From: Bacillota bacterium
GTDB taxonomy: Bacteria; Bacillota; Bacilli; Alicyclobacillales; SLC66
Assembly: GCA_026627345.1 (NCBI GenBank)
Contig: JAPNUP010000124.1
Coordinates: 33,369 to 97,368, forward strand
DNA: 64,000 bases
Direction: 5' to 3'
Shown: positions 8,681 to 18,547 of the stretch, in pieces
Layout: the number at the start of each line of letters is the position of its first letter
Numbering within the stretch: the stretch's first letter is position 1
Position numbers and translations under genes: made by a program
The notes under the pieces: generated by a model
Seen by the model: only the letters and a program-made list of their open reading frames with translations
What the model was told of the DNA's origin: nothing
Database searches by the model: none

Positions 8681-9035
8681 TTTGTTATCTGCGGTTGGAC
8701 TCGCGGCGCGTGCGAGGGAAGTGGTGTCTGGTGAAGATTTTTGCTTTCGGGCGATTCGCCAGGGCCGGGCTCGGGTTGTACTTCTAGCGAGTGATGCGGG
8801 TGCCAATGGGGCGAAAAAAGTGCGCGATAAGTGTGCGTTTTACCACGTTCCTTTGGTTGTGACCTTGAATCGGGATGATTTGGGTCGGGCGATTGGCAAG
8901 CCCTCGCGAACGGTGGTCGCTATCACATCTGCTGCGTTTGCGGATATGGTGTTACAGGCGATCGACGGCCATCCGGATGGAGGACATCCGAGGACTTTGG
9001 AGGTGACTGTATTTGACAAAACTCCGCGTGTATGA
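8664..9035 (+). CDS. L7Ae-family kink-turn RNA-binding protein (YlxQ)
   Basis: A 123-residue member of the L7Ae/L30e/YbxF family that binds kink-turn RNAs. The core [17 protein letters not shown] and [16 protein letters not shown] matches YlxQ. I chose GTG 8664 because GGAGG lies six bases upstream and the resulting N-terminus fits the family; the frame stays open further upstream inside rnpM. It overlaps both neighbours, consistent with coupled translation in the operon. Confidence 0.88.
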   Translation: MIAVANLLSAVGLAARAREVVSGEDFCFRAIRQGRARVVLLASDAGANGAKKVRDKCAFYHVPLVVTLNRDDLGRAIGKPSRTVVAITSAAFADMVLQAIDGHPDGGHPRTLEVTVFDKTPRV

Positions 9036-12000
9036 GTACGCCAAGCAATTGAACATGTCGAGCAAGGAAATCATTACAATTTTGAGCCGTCTGAATATTC
9101 CGGTGAATAACCACATGAGTGTCATGGAGACACCTATGGTGGAAGCGGTGGAGAGTTTTTTTTCGGATGTCAAGTCGCGTGCTGCGACAAGAACGGCCGC
9201 TGAGCAAGAGCGTAGGCAGGAACGCGAGCGTGCGATGGCTGAAGCTCGTGCCGCAAAAGCCGCGCAAGAGAAGGAAAAAGAGGGAACTGTGGAGGGTGAA
9301 GGATTGGTACGTACGGTTCGGATCGCAGATGTGGCAGGGTTAGAAGGGCGCTCCGGGCAAACGGGAGTTTCCACCGTCAGTGAGGTCTCGACAGAAGCGC
9401 CGGTGGCACATGCCACCCCAAGCAAGTCAGTGGCTGAGGAGATTGTCCGTGCTCCGATCGAACACCAAGTAGATGAGTCCGCTACTCAGATCACCGGTGC
9501 ACGCTCAACGCAGGCGACCGCAGAAGGTCAACAGTCGACTCGGCGTCCGGATGGGATGGGCCAAAGAACCGGTCAACCGCGCAGCGGTTCGCAAGAAGGT
9601 GGCACTAGTGGGGGCTACAACCGTCCACAAGGCGACCGTCCCGCAGGTGGGGGCTACAACCGTCCGCAAGGCGACCGTCCCGCAGGTGGCGGCTACAACC
9701 GTCCGCAAGGCGACCGTCCCGCAGGCGGCGGCTACAACCGCCCGCAAGGCGACCGTCCCGCAGGCGGCGGCTACAACCGTCCACAAGGCGACCGCCCGGC
9801 AGGTGCTGGCGGCTACAACCGTCCGCAAGGCGACCGTCCGGCAGGCGCTGGCGGCTACAACCGTCCACAAGGCGATCGTCCGGCAGGCGCTGGCGGCTAC
9901 AACCGTCCACAAGGTGATCGTCCGGCAGGTGGCGGCGGCTACAACCGTCCACAAGGCGACCGTCCGGCAGGTGGCGGCGGCTACAACCGTCCGCAAGGCG
10001 ACCGTCCGGCAGGTGGCGGCGGCTACAATCGCCCACAAGGCGACCGTCCGGCAGGTGGCGGCGGCTACAATCGCCCGCAAGGCGGATCATCCGCTGGCAA
10101 TCGGGCTCCTGGACGCTCAGGCGGCGGCTTTGGCGGCAACGCTGCAGCGAGTGGCGCGCGAAGCGACAATGGAGCGCGTGGCGGCGCGGGCAGTCGGAAT
10201 TTCGGAGGCGGCTCGGGAACCGGCTCGCGTTTTACACCGGCGCAAGGGGATGCAGCGCGCAGCAGCGGTAACGGGGCTGGTAGTCGCAAACGCGGCAGTG
10301 GCAACGGCGATCGCGCAGGCGGCAATCGCTTCGGTTCTGACCGCCGCGAGAACAATCGCAAGTTGCAGGCGCCACGCTCGCGTGGCCGTTCCGAACAGAC
10401 TGTAAGGGCGCCAGAAGGTCCGCGTCAGGTCAAAGTCGACGCACCGATGACAGTGAGTGAATTTGCCCATTTGATTCGTCGCGAGGCTTCAGAAGTGATC
10501 AAGAGACTGCTGTTTCTTGGTGTCGTAACGACGATCAATCAAGAGATCGATACAGACACCATGGTGCTCGTGGGGGCCGAGTTTGGTACGGAAGTCATCG
10601 TCGAAGAACCGCGCAACCTAGAAGCTGAGGAAATGCTACATGAGGTAGTTGACGAGTCTTTGCTCGAGCATCGCGCACCTGTGGTCACCATCATGGGTCA
10701 CGTCGATCACGGGAAGACGACCCTGCTCGATGCTATTCGTCAGACCAATGTTACCGCCTCTGAGGCGGGGGGGATCACCCAACACATCGGCGCGTACCAA
10801 GTGGAGATTAACCAGAAGAAAATTACCTTTCTAGACACGCCTGGTCACGCAGCTTTCACCACGATGCGGGCGCGCGGAGCGCAAGTCACCGATATTACGG
10901 TGCTTGTCGTCGCTGCAGACGATGGCGTTATGCCGCAGACGGTAGAAGCGATCGACCACGCCAAGGCTGCCAATGTGCCGATTATCGTCGCTATCAACAA
11001 GATCGATAAGCCGGGTGCGAATCTTGAACGTATCAAACAAGAGCTCACTGAACACGGTCTCGTGGCGGAAGAGTGGGGCGGCGACACGATCTTTGTCCCG
11101 ATCTCGGCACTGCAAAAGCAAGGTATACCTGAATTGCTTGAGATGATTTTACTGGTCGCTGAAGTCGCAGATCTGAAGGCCTCGCTTTCCTCTAGAGCGC
11201 GCGGCAGTGTGATTGAGGCACAGCTAGATCGTGGTCGCGGCCCAGTGGCAACGGTCTTGGTGCAAAACGGCACTTTGGCGGTCGGCGATATTGTCGTTGC
11301 TGGCAACACCTTTGGGCGGGTTCGCGCCATGGTCAATGACCGAGGACGCCGTGTCAAAGAGGCACATCCATCCATGCCGGTGGAAATTGTCGGTTTGACA
11401 GATGTCCCGAATGCCGGTGATCTCTTTGTCGTCTACGACGATGAACGGCAAGCCCGTCAGGTCTCTGAGCGGCGTACAACCCGTCAACGCGCTGAAGAAC
11501 TCGGTGCGAATTCGCGTGTTACCCTCGATGATCTGTATAAACAGATCCAAGAAGGAGAGGTCAAAGACCTCAATCTGATCTTGAAGGCCGACGTGCATGG
11601 CTCGGCTGAGGCGGTCCTCGGCGCGTTGCAAAAAATTGAGGTCAGTGGTGTACGTATCCGCGTGATTCACAGTGGGGTTGGTTCCATCACGGAATCCGAT
11701 ATCTTGCTCGCATCAGCTTCCAACGCGATTGTGCTTGGGTTTAATGTTCGACCTGAACCCAACGCCGCGAAGATGGCCGATTCGGAAAAAGTGGACGTGA
11801 GACTGTACCGTGTAATTTACAATCTCGTTGAGGAGATCGAATCGGCCCTCAAAGGGATGCTAGACCCGGTCTACAAAGAAGTGGTCTTAGGCCGTGCGGA
11901 GATCCGTCAGCTATTCAAGGTATCGAAAGTGGGCACGATCGCAGGCGCGATGGTACAAGAAGGAAAACTTGTGCGCGACGCAGAGGCTCGGCTGATTCGC

Positions 12001-12171
12001 GGGGGCGTTGTGGTGCATGAAGGGAAACTCGATTCCCTGAAACGCTTCAAGGACGACACGCGTGAAGTGGCGGCTGGTTATGAGTGCGGATTGACCCTCG
12101 AGCGCTTCAACGATATCAAAGAAGGGGATATTGTAGAAGTGTTCAAAATGGAGGCCGTCAAGGCAGAGTAA
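9013..12171 (+). CDS. infB: Translation initiation factor IF-2, with expanded repeat linker
   Basis: IF-2 is the GTPase that places fMet-tRNA on the 30S subunit and promotes subunit joining. At 1052 residues it is longer than typical Firmicute IF-2 (about 700-900). It has the N-terminal IF2N domain (residues 1-55, [19 protein letters not shown]), a Glu/Ala coiled stretch, a very long Gly/Arg/Asn/Pro-rich linker (about residues 195-480), a second IF2N domain ([19 protein letters not shown]) and then the G domain with [20 protein letters not shown] and NKID. Domains II-IV follow and are complete. The start is TTG at 9013, inside the end of ylxQ, with GGAGG at the expected distance. Confidence 0.97.
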   Translation: MTKLRVYEYAKQLNMSSKEIITILSRLNIPVNNHMSVMETPMVEAVESFFSDVKSRAATRTAAEQERRQERERAMAEARAAKAAQEKEKEGTVEGEGLVRTVRIADVAGLEGRSGQTGVSTVSEVSTEAPVAHATPSKSVAEEIVRAPIEHQVDESATQITGARSTQATAEGQQSTRRPDGMGQRTGQPRSGSQEGGTSGGYNRPQGDRPAGGGYNRPQGDRPAGGGYNRPQGDRPAGGGYNRPQGDRPAGGGYNRPQGDRPAGAGGYNRPQGDRPAGAGGYNRPQGDRPAGAGGYNRPQGDRPAGGGGYNRPQGDRPAGGGGYNRPQGDRPAGGGGYNRPQGDRPAGGGGYNRPQGGSSAGNRAPGRSGGGFGGNAAASGARSDNGARGGAGSRNFGGGSGTGSRFTPAQGDAARSSGNGAGSRKRGSGNGDRAGGNRFGSDRRENNRKLQAPRSRGRSEQTVRAPEGPRQVKVDAPMTVSEFAHLIRREASEVIKRLLFLGVVTTINQEIDTDTMVLVGAEFGTEVIVEEPRNLEAEEMLHEVVDESLLEHRAPVVTIMGHVDHGKTTLLDAIRQTNVTASEAGGITQHIGAYQVEINQKKITFLDTPGHAAFTTMRARGAQVTDITVLVVAADDGVMPQTVEAIDHAKAANVPIIVAINKIDKPGANLERIKQELTEHGLVAEEWGGDTIFVPISALQKQGIPELLEMILLVAEVADLKASLSSRARGSVIEAQLDRGRGPVATVLVQNGTLAVGDIVVAGNTFGRVRAMVNDRGRRVKEAHPSMPVEIVGLTDVPNAGDLFVVYDDERQARQVSERRTTRQRAEELGANSRVTLDDLYKQIQEGEVKDLNLILKADVHGSAEAVLGALQKIEVSGVRIRVIHSGVGSITESDILLASASNAIVLGFNVRPEPNAAKMADSEKVDVRLYRVIYNLVEEIESALKGMLDPVYKEVVLGRAEIRQLFKVSKVGTIAGAMVQEGKLVRDAEARLIRGGVVVHEGKLDSLKRFKDDTREVAAGYECGLTLERFNDIKEGDIVEVFKMEAVKAE
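9610..10086 (+). repeat. Twelve tandem 39/42-bp repeats inside infB
   Basis: Twelve in-frame copies of a unit encoding [13 protein letters not shown]. The first five are spaced 13 codons apart and the later ones 14 codons, through an extra Ala or Gly; the last copy diverges to GGSSAG. Copies differ at third positions (CCGCAA/CCACAA, CGTCCC/CGTCCG/CGCCCG), so the array is not a single recent duplication but has been amplified and partly homogenised. Confidence 0.95.
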
Positions 12172-12201
12172 GGCCTCCAATCCAGGGTGGGTGAAGCGTG
12201 A

Positions 12202-12591
12202 ATGAAAGTGAGAACAGAGCGCATTGCGCTGCAAATGCAAAAAGAAATCAGCGAGATTATACAGACGCAAGTGAAAGATCCGCGCGTTGGGTTTGTGACT
12301 GTCACTGCCGTAGAGGTATCGAGTGATCACACGCACGCAAAGGTGTTCGTGTCTATTCTCGGCAACGAGGAGGAACGCGTTCGTTCGATGCAGGCGCTAG
12401 AGCGTGCCAAAGGTTTTATCCGCACGGAAGTGGGGCGTCGTATTCGCTTGCGCGTGACGCCTGAGTTGCATCTAAAACGCGATGAGTCTATGGACTACAG
12501 CTCACGCATAGGGAAAGTTCTTCAGGAGATCGCAGCGCGCGAAGAGCCGAACGTCCTTGACTCCGCCAAGGAGAACGAAGAGGATGTCTAA
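12202..12591 (+). CDS. rbfA: Ribosome-binding factor A
   Basis: RbfA is a KH-type protein needed for late 30S maturation and cold adaptation. The 129-residue product has the family pattern RIALQMQKEISEII, VKDPRVGFVTVTAVEVS and LHLKRDESMDYSSRI. GGGTGAAG precedes the ATG. Its 3' end overlaps the start of nrnA. Confidence 0.95.
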   Translation: MKVRTERIALQMQKEISEIIQTQVKDPRVGFVTVTAVEVSSDHTHAKVFVSILGNEEERVRSMQALERAKGFIRTEVGRRIRLRVTPELHLKRDESMDYSSRIGKVLQEIAAREEPNVLDSAKENEEDV

Positions 12592-13570
12592 CGATGCTTA
12601 CGGGGCAATCATGGAGCGGATTCGAGATGGCAGCGGTCCGCTCCTGATTGTCTGTCATGTCAGTCCTGACGGGGATGCGGTGGGCGCGGCCCTAGCGGTG
12701 GCGCATTACTGTGAGTCGGTGGGACGAGCTTTTGTGCTAGTCAATGATGATCCAGTGCCGTCGCGCTATGATTTTATGCCGCTTGCCGATCGCTTTTTGC
12801 GCACGACGGATGTGTCACTGCGTTTTGCGCAGGTGATCGCTGTAGACTGTGCAGATGCGCGTCGGATGGGACAGACGACACTTTTGTTCGCGCCGGACTA
12901 TGAGTTGATCAATATCGATCACCACGATACGAATGACGGGTATGGCCACTTGAATGTGGTCGATCCGCAGGCTGCCGCGACATGTTTGGTGCTGTATCGG
13001 ATGATGCACACGTTACATGTACCGATTGGGCGAGCGATGGCTACGTGTCTGTATACCGGTATCGTCTTTGACACTGGTGGTTTTCGGTATAACAATTCGA
13101 CACCGGAAATTCATTTGGCGGCGGCGGATTTACTGACGCGCGGGATTGAACCGTTTTACATTGCCGATCGCGTTCTTGAAGCGATGACGAAAGAGCAAGT
13201 AGAGTTAGTCCGCTTAGGACTTTCGACACTGGTAGTCGATCCTAGTGGCCGCATGGCGTATGTCGCGGTCGATCAAGCGATGCTGTCAGCATCGGGTGCG
13301 ACCGACGATGATACGGAGGCGTTGCTGCCGTATACGCGGTCACTCTCGGGAGTGGAAGTCGGCATTTTGTTTCGTGAGCGCACAGATCATTCCGTCAAGG
13401 TCAGCTTGCGTTCGCGCGAACGCGTCGATGTCGCGGCGATCGCCGTGTCGTTTGGCGGGGGTGGTCACGTTCGTGCGGCTGGTTGTAACTTGGAAGGCCC
13501 GCTCGCAGATGCGATCGCGCAAGTCACGGATCAGGTGCGTAAAGCTGTATCGGCCGCATTTGCGCAGTGA
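12584..13570 (+). CDS. nrnA: DHH-family nanoRNase / pAp phosphatase (NrnA)
   Basis: NrnA degrades oligoribonucleotides two to five bases long and dephosphorylates 3'-phosphoadenosine 5'-phosphate. The 328-residue product has the DHH motifs SPDGDAVGAALA, VDCAD and IDHHDTN, and the DHHA1 substrate motif FGGGGHVRAAG. I start it at ATG 12584 (AAGGAG ten bases upstream, inside rbfA) rather than at an upstream in-frame codon. Confidence 0.92.
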   Translation: MSNDAYGAIMERIRDGSGPLLIVCHVSPDGDAVGAALAVAHYCESVGRAFVLVNDDPVPSRYDFMPLADRFLRTTDVSLRFAQVIAVDCADARRMGQTTLLFAPDYELINIDHHDTNDGYGHLNVVDPQAAATCLVLYRMMHTLHVPIGRAMATCLYTGIVFDTGGFRYNNSTPEIHLAAADLLTRGIEPFYIADRVLEAMTKEQVELVRLGLSTLVVDPSGRMAYVAVDQAMLSASGATDDDTEALLPYTRSLSGVEVGILFRERTDHSVKVSLRSRERVDVAAIAVSFGGGGHVRAAGCNLEGPLADAIAQVTDQVRKAVSAAFAQ

Positions 13571-13612
13571 ATAGCACTTTTGTACCGTCATGAAGCAGGA
13601 GGCTTGACAGGA

Positions 13613-14539
13613 GTGGATGAGTTTGGATCCGGTGTCCTTGTCCTACATAAACCACGAGGCATGACATCACAGCAGGCCGTCACGCGAGTACGGCGTATGC
13701 TCGATTATGCCAAGGCCGGTCACAGCGGGATTCTCGATCCTGAAGTCACAGGTGTCTTGCCTATCTTGTTCGGGTCTGCGACGCGGTTGGCTGAGTACAT
13801 TATGGATGCGCAAAAGGCCTACGAAGCCGTCGTGCATTTCGGGAGCGCGACAGATACACAAGATGCGACGGGACAAGTGGTGGCGACAGGCGATCCTAGT
13901 GGTCTCGATCGGGCCGTGGTAGACGCCGCACTGGCCACTTTTGTAGGCGAGATTGAACAGATGCCACCACAGTACTCTGCGCTTAAAATTGCAGGGGTGA
14001 GGGCCTATGAGTTGGCGCGCAAAGGCCAGGTGGCGCCGCTTGTGGCGAGGACTGTGCAGGTATTGTCTTGTTCGCTGATTGACTTTACGCACGTGGAAGG
14101 TCTCGTGCAAGCGCGATTCTCGATCACGTGCAAAAAAGGGACCTATGTGCGCACGATCTGTCATGATCTAGGTGCGTTGGTCGGTGTCCCGGCGCACATG
14201 GCACAGCTCGTGCGTACGCGTTCAGGTCCGTTCACTTTGGCGGATGCCCATTCGATCGATGAGGTGGCGGAAAAGGGACGCCTTCTGGTGCTGACTCCCG
14301 AACATGCCGTTACGTCATTGCCTGCTTTTACTGTCACGCCAGAACAGGCGCAACGCGTCTTTCACGGGGCTCGCCTGCAAGTCCGCGGGGTCGCTCCGCT
14401 TCCCGTGGCACAAGATGTACGTCTCCATGGACCGAGTGGGCAGCTTTTGGCGATCTACACCGTGCTGCACGCCGTCCCTGGAGAAGGGCTCACATTGGCA
14501 GCAAAAAAAGTGCTCGCACTTCAGGAGGTCACAGTGTGA
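13613..14539 (+). CDS. truB: tRNA pseudouridine(55) synthase TruB
   Basis: TruB makes pseudouridine 55 in the T-loop of tRNAs. The 308-residue product begins with KPRGMTSQQAV and has the catalytic aspartate in GHSGILDPEVTGVLP, followed by the CKKGTYVRTICHDLG motif and a C-terminal PUA-like part. The GTG at 13613 sits about ten bases after CAGGAGG; TTG codons at 13604 and 13580 are weaker choices. It overlaps ribF by a GTGA junction. Confidence 0.95.
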   Translation: MDEFGSGVLVLHKPRGMTSQQAVTRVRRMLDYAKAGHSGILDPEVTGVLPILFGSATRLAEYIMDAQKAYEAVVHFGSATDTQDATGQVVATGDPSGLDRAVVDAALATFVGEIEQMPPQYSALKIAGVRAYELARKGQVAPLVARTVQVLSCSLIDFTHVEGLVQARFSITCKKGTYVRTICHDLGALVGVPAHMAQLVRTRSGPFTLADAHSIDEVAEKGRLLVLTPEHAVTSLPAFTVTPEQAQRVFHGARLQVRGVAPLPVAQDVRLHGPSGQLLAIYTVLHAVPGEGLTLAAKKVLALQEVTV

Positions 14540-15474
14540 ATCACAGCATTTCTCAGCACACACTAGCGACGAAACCGGTCGACATATCGGCCACGGCGCG
14601 CGTGATGGCAATAGGCAAATTCGATGGGTTACATATCGCCCACCAATCTGTCCTTAAGCAGGCTGTGCGACGCGCCGAACAAGGGTTGGGAGACCCGTGT
14701 CTGTTCGCTTTTACACCGCATCCGCGGTTGGCGCTCACAGGTGATCAAGCGTATGTTCGTTGGTTGACTCCGCCCTCTGAACGGGCAATTTTGGCGCGTA
14801 ATTATGGCGTGCAGTGTTCATATGTCGCGGAGTTTCATCATGCGTTTCAAAGGCAAACGGCACAGGAGTTTGTCGTAGATTACCTCATTCCACTCGGGAC
14901 TCGGCATATCGTCGTTGGATATGATTTTCGGTTTGGCAAAGGTGGCGCATACACTACCGCAGATTTGTCTGAGATTGCGCTTGCATACGGCATTAGTTGT
15001 GATGTGGTCGATCACATCGACGTGGATGGAGCGCCCGTTAGCAGTTCACGTATCCGATCGGCGCTTTCGGAGGCTGACATACAGAAGGCTACGCGCCTGC
15101 TTGGACGTCCCTATCAGTGGCGTGCTAAAGTCATCACAGGTGACCAAAGGGGCCGCACAATCGGATTTCCAACTGCCAATCTCGATTTGCTTGAACCTTT
15201 TGTCATTCCGGCAGCAGGTGTCTACGGGGTTGACTGTATGCTCGCAGATGGCACAACCCACAGGGGGATGCTGAACATCGGTGTCAGACCGACAGTAAAA
15301 GTACAAGGGCAGTTGACGCTCGAAGCTCATCTGCTGCATTTCAGTGGGGATCTCTATGGGCAGGAGATGGTGGTGCGCTTTTTAGGTCATCTGCGCAATG
15401 AACGCAAGTTTGCGTCGTTAGATGAGTTGCGCAAGCAACTCGCGCAAGACGCCGCGTCTGCCGCCGAGCTGTAA
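14536..15474 (+). CDS. ribF: Bifunctional riboflavin kinase / FAD synthetase
   Basis: Converts riboflavin to FMN and then FAD. The 312-residue product has an N-terminal nucleotidyltransferase domain (KFDGLHIAHQSVL, about residues 30-42, where the more usual HxGH reads HIAH) and a C-terminal flavokinase domain with GRTIGFPTANLD. The GTG start overlaps the truB stop and CAGGAGG precedes it. The truB-ribF pairing at the end of the nusA-infB operon is standard. Confidence 0.95.
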   Translation: MNHSISQHTLATKPVDISATARVMAIGKFDGLHIAHQSVLKQAVRRAEQGLGDPCLFAFTPHPRLALTGDQAYVRWLTPPSERAILARNYGVQCSYVAEFHHAFQRQTAQEFVVDYLIPLGTRHIVVGYDFRFGKGGAYTTADLSEIALAYGISCDVVDHIDVDGAPVSSSRIRSALSEADIQKATRLLGRPYQWRAKVITGDQRGRTIGFPTANLDLLEPFVIPAAGVYGVDCMLADGTTHRGMLNIGVRPTVKVQGQLTLEAHLLHFSGDLYGQEMVVRFLGHLRNERKFASLDELRKQLAQDAASAAEL

Positions 15475-15488
15475 ATGCGGTTGTTCTC

Positions 15489-15517
15489 TTTACTCTATAC
15501 CCGGACATGTGTATACT
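15489..15517 (+). promoter_or_regulatory. Probable rpsO promoter
   Basis: TTTACT (15489-15494), a 17-bp spacer, and TATACT (15512-15517), followed by a leader of about 105 bases before the rpsO GTG. Confidence 0.55.
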
Positions 15518-15628
15518 GAGTTAGATTGCGCCATACTGATGATACATCGCTTGTGCTCAGTTTCTCGCCTCTCCGTCGGTTACTTGGCACAAAGCATGGT
15601 CTGTAGGCAAAACTAGGAGGTTATATTA

Positions 15629-15898
15629 GTGGCAACTTCGCAAGAACGCAAGACCGAGATTATCGAATCTTTTGCCGTACACGAGAACGATACAGGTTCC
15701 CCGGAGGTGCAGGTTGCACTTCTCACGGAGCGCATCAACTATCTGAATGAGCATTTCCGCACGCACAAGAAAGATCATCATTCACGCCGCGGTTTGTTCA
15801 AGATGGTGCACCGTCGGGCACACCTTTTGCGTTATCTGCGAGAGCAAGATATCAACCGCTATCGGACGCTCATTACTCGTCTGGGACTTCGCAAGTAG
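15629..15898 (+). CDS. rpsO: 30S ribosomal protein S15
   Basis: The 89-residue primary 16S-binding protein S15. The typical sequence is complete: [30 protein letters not shown] and [13 protein letters not shown] at the end. GTG start with AGGAGGTTAT upstream. It is followed by a hairpin and then pnp, the conserved order. Confidence 0.98.
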   Translation: MATSQERKTEIIESFAVHENDTGSPEVQVALLTERINYLNEHFRTHKKDHHSRRGLFKMVHRRAHLLRYLREQDINRYRTLITRLGLRK

Positions 15899-15904
15899 GT
15901 TAGG

Positions 15905-15926
15905 AGCGGGCTTGCCCGCTTCTTCT
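15905..15926 (+). terminator. Hairpin after rpsO
   Basis: Stem AGCGGGC/GCCCGCT (15905-15920) followed by TTCTTCTTC. It is a weak intrinsic terminator that would allow some read-through into pnp. Confidence 0.6.
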
Positions 15927-15984
15927 TCATATACAGGATAATCAGGCATTGGAGTCAAGTAGGTTGACTGGATACAAAGGGGAC

Positions 15985-18174
15985 ATGCACGTGGTACATA
16001 CACAGGAAAGTACCTTGGGCGGACGCAGGATCACGCTTGAGACTGGCCGCCTCGCCAAGCAGGCAAACGGCGCCGTACTTGTCACATATGGCGAGACAGT
16101 GGTACTTGCGACCGTGACAGCTTCGAAAGAACCGAAAGATTTAGACTTTTTTCCGCTCACGGTGAACTACGAGGAGCGGCTGTATGCAGTGGGTAAGATC
16201 CCAGGCGGTTTCATCAAACGCGAAGGTCGGCCGAGTGAAAAAGCGATTTTGTCGAGTAGACTGATCGATCGACCTATTCGACCGCTGTTTGCCGATGGTT
16301 TTCGCAATGATGTGCAAGTCGTCGCACTGGTCATGTCAGTCGATCAAGACTGTGCACCGGAGATCGCCGCCATGATTGGCGTTTCCGCTGCCTTGGCAGT
16401 GTCAGATGTGCCATTTGACAAACCGATCGCAGGCGTCATCGTCGGACGAGTGGACGGCCAGTTTGTGATTAATCCGACCACTGCGCAAGTGGAAAAAAGT
16501 GATCTGCATTTGGTCGTCGCAGGCACCAAGGACGCCATTATGATGGTGGAGGCAGGCGCCCGCGAGATACCCGAATCGGTCATGTTAGAGGCGATCATGT
16601 TCGGACATGACGAGATCAAGCGTATGGTTGACCAGATCGAACAGTTCGCAGCTCGCGCTGGCAAGCCGAAGATGGTGGTCAGCTTGCACGAGGTAGATGC
16701 AGACGTGAATCGCGAAGTGCGTGAATATGCGACAGAGCGCATGAAAGCGGCGATCTACACGGCGGAGAAGCACGCTCGTCAAGAGGCGATCTCCGAGGTT
16801 GTCCAGATGACGATAGAAGCGCTGTCCGAGAAATTTGCGGACAAGCTTTCTGACTTGAAAGAAGTCTTGCACGACATTGAGAAAGAGGTTGTCCGAGGCG
16901 CGATTCTGGACGAAGGGATGCGGCCGGACGGACGTGGACTCGATGAGATTCGGCCGATTTCTGTCGACGCAGGCGTACTGCCACGCACGCATGGCTCGGG
17001 CTTATTCACGCGCGGACAGACACAGGCGCTCTCGATCTGTACGCTCGGCGCTCTCGGCGACGTACAAATTCTCGATGGTATCAGTACAGAAGAGAGCAAG
17101 CGCTTTATGCACCACTACAACTTCCCACCCTTTTCCACTGGCGAAGCGCGTCCGCTACGTGCCCCGAGTCGTCGCGATATCGGCCATGGAGCGCTTGGAG
17201 AACGTGCGCTTGAGCCGATTATTCCATCGGAAGAGGTGTTTCCGTACACAATTCGTTTGGTGTCAGAAGTGCTTGAATCTAACGGTTCGAGCTCTCAGGC
17301 AAGTATATGCGGGTCTACCCTGGCCTTAATGGATGCCGGTGTACCGATCAAGGCGCCTGTCGCCGGTGTCGCGATGGGCCTTGTCAAGGAAGGCGAGCGC
17401 GTCGCTGTGCTCACTGACATTCAAGGGCTCGAAGATCATCTCGGCGACATGGACTTCAAAGTCGCAGGTACTGCCGAAGGTGTGACTGCGCTGCAGATGG
17501 ATATCAAGATCGGCGGAATCGATCGGCGGATTCTCGAGACTGCCCTCCAAAAGGCGCATGACAGCCGCATGTTTATCCTCAGTCGGATGATGGAGGCCAT
17601 CTCTGCACCGCGTGCGGAACTCTCTCGTTTTGCGCCGCGCATCATCACGATGAAGATCAATCCGGATAAGATCCGCGAAGTGATCGGACCAGGCGGTCGA
17701 GTCATCAACAAAATCATCGATGATACCGGTGTCAAAATTGACATTGAGCAAGATGGCCGGATCTTCATCGCGGCGTCTGATGTCACGGCAGGTGATAAGG
17801 CCAAAGCCATTATCGAAGGCATCGTGCGCGACGTTGAGGTGGGACAGACTTACGAAGGAAAAGTCATGCGCGTAGAGAAGTACGGCGCATTTGTAGAGAT
17901 CTTGCCAGGGAAGGAAGGTCTCGTGCATGTCTCGCAACTTGCAGCCGATCGTGTCGACAAGACGGAAGATGTGGTGAAAGTCGGCGATCCGCTACGAGTC
18001 AAGGTGACGGAAGTCGATGCGCAAGGCCGTCTGAACCTTTCGCATAAGGAAGTGCTGCGTGATATGGGCATCCCGGTCACCGACATCCCTGTGCGCTCGG
18101 AAGGAGATCGCGGACCACGCCCAGATCGTGGTCCAAGGCCCAGTGGAGCCGGCGACCGTCGCCCCCGCAGTTGA
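15985..18174 (+). CDS. pnp: Polynucleotide phosphorylase
   Basis: PNPase degrades RNA 3' to 5' with phosphate and is a central mRNA decay enzyme. The 729-residue product has two RNase PH domains ([33 protein letters not shown]), an all-alpha linker, a KH domain ([19 protein letters not shown]) and an S1 domain ([17 protein letters not shown]), ending in an Arg/Pro/Gly tail. The ATG at 15985 has AAAGGGGA six bases upstream. Confidence 0.97.
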   Translation: MHVVHTQESTLGGRRITLETGRLAKQANGAVLVTYGETVVLATVTASKEPKDLDFFPLTVNYEERLYAVGKIPGGFIKREGRPSEKAILSSRLIDRPIRPLFADGFRNDVQVVALVMSVDQDCAPEIAAMIGVSAALAVSDVPFDKPIAGVIVGRVDGQFVINPTTAQVEKSDLHLVVAGTKDAIMMVEAGAREIPESVMLEAIMFGHDEIKRMVDQIEQFAARAGKPKMVVSLHEVDADVNREVREYATERMKAAIYTAEKHARQEAISEVVQMTIEALSEKFADKLSDLKEVLHDIEKEVVRGAILDEGMRPDGRGLDEIRPISVDAGVLPRTHGSGLFTRGQTQALSICTLGALGDVQILDGISTEESKRFMHHYNFPPFSTGEARPLRAPSRRDIGHGALGERALEPIIPSEEVFPYTIRLVSEVLESNGSSSQASICGSTLALMDAGVPIKAPVAGVAMGLVKEGERVAVLTDIQGLEDHLGDMDFKVAGTAEGVTALQMDIKIGGIDRRILETALQKAHDSRMFILSRMMEAISAPRAELSRFAPRIITMKINPDKIREVIGPGGRVINKIIDDTGVKIDIEQDGRIFIAASDVTAGDKAKAIIEGIVRDVEVGQTYEGKVMRVEKYGAFVEILPGKEGLVHVSQLAADRVDKTEDVVKVGDPLRVKVTEVDAQGRLNLSHKEVLRDMGIPVTDIPVRSEGDRGPRPDRGPRPSGAGDRRPRS

Positions 18175-18197
18175 TGAATTTGGGACCTGCCGTTTGT

Positions 18198-18241
18198 AAA
18201 GGACAAGCCTCCTCGTGTAAGCGCGAGGAGGCTTGTCCTTT
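18198..18241 (+). terminator. Strong hairpin after pnp
   Basis: Perfect 18-bp inverted repeat (18198-18215 with 18224-18241) and an 8-base loop; AAAGGACAAGCC at the left end mirrors GGCTTGTCCTTT at the right. The A and T ends let it work as a terminator, possibly in both directions. Confidence 0.8.
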
Positions 18242-18313
18242 CATACCTTGTCCTGCCTCTGCATAGGCTTTTCTATCAGTGTCTGTGCGCGGCAGTGGGA
18301 AGGTGGGATTTCA

Positions 18314-18547
18314 ATGGGTGGCACAAGAGGTTCATTAGCTAGAGGAGTAGCGGTTTTCGGCATGACGCTCCTTGTGGTCATGCATTTCTGTACGAGTGTA
18401 GGATACCCTTTCTGGGCCAAAGTCGAGAGATTCACTACAGCTTCCTCGGATGATTCTCGTTGGCTCGCATTGGTGTTGGTTATGAGTGCGTATGTGGGGG
18501 GGAACTGGATATGGGCCAAAATCCGCGTCCGTCCAAGTTCTGGTTGA
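18314..18547 (+). CDS. Small two-helix membrane protein, unknown
   Basis: A 77-residue predicted membrane protein with two hydrophobic helices (GVAVFGMTLLVVMHF and WLALVLVMSAYVGG) joined by a short polar loop. An AAGGTGGGA sequence lies upstream of the ATG, and the end overlaps the next gene by 37 bases. I do not recognise a family. Position between pnp and a YlxY-type gene and the hydrophobic pattern argue that it is real; the overlap and lack of known homology keep confidence moderate. Confidence 0.45.
   Translation: MGGTRGSLARGVAVFGMTLLVVMHFCTSVGYPFWAKVERFTTASSDDSRWLALVLVMSAYVGGNWIWAKIRVRPSSG

Noticed and set aside
9610..10086. CRISPR-like array
   Set aside because: The units are contiguous coding repeats without unique spacers and lie in frame inside infB.
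9505..10361. Long open frames on both strands across the infB repeat
   Set aside because: They are by-products of the GC-rich tandem repeats, have extreme composition, lack ribosome binding sites, and the infB frame is clearly the real one.
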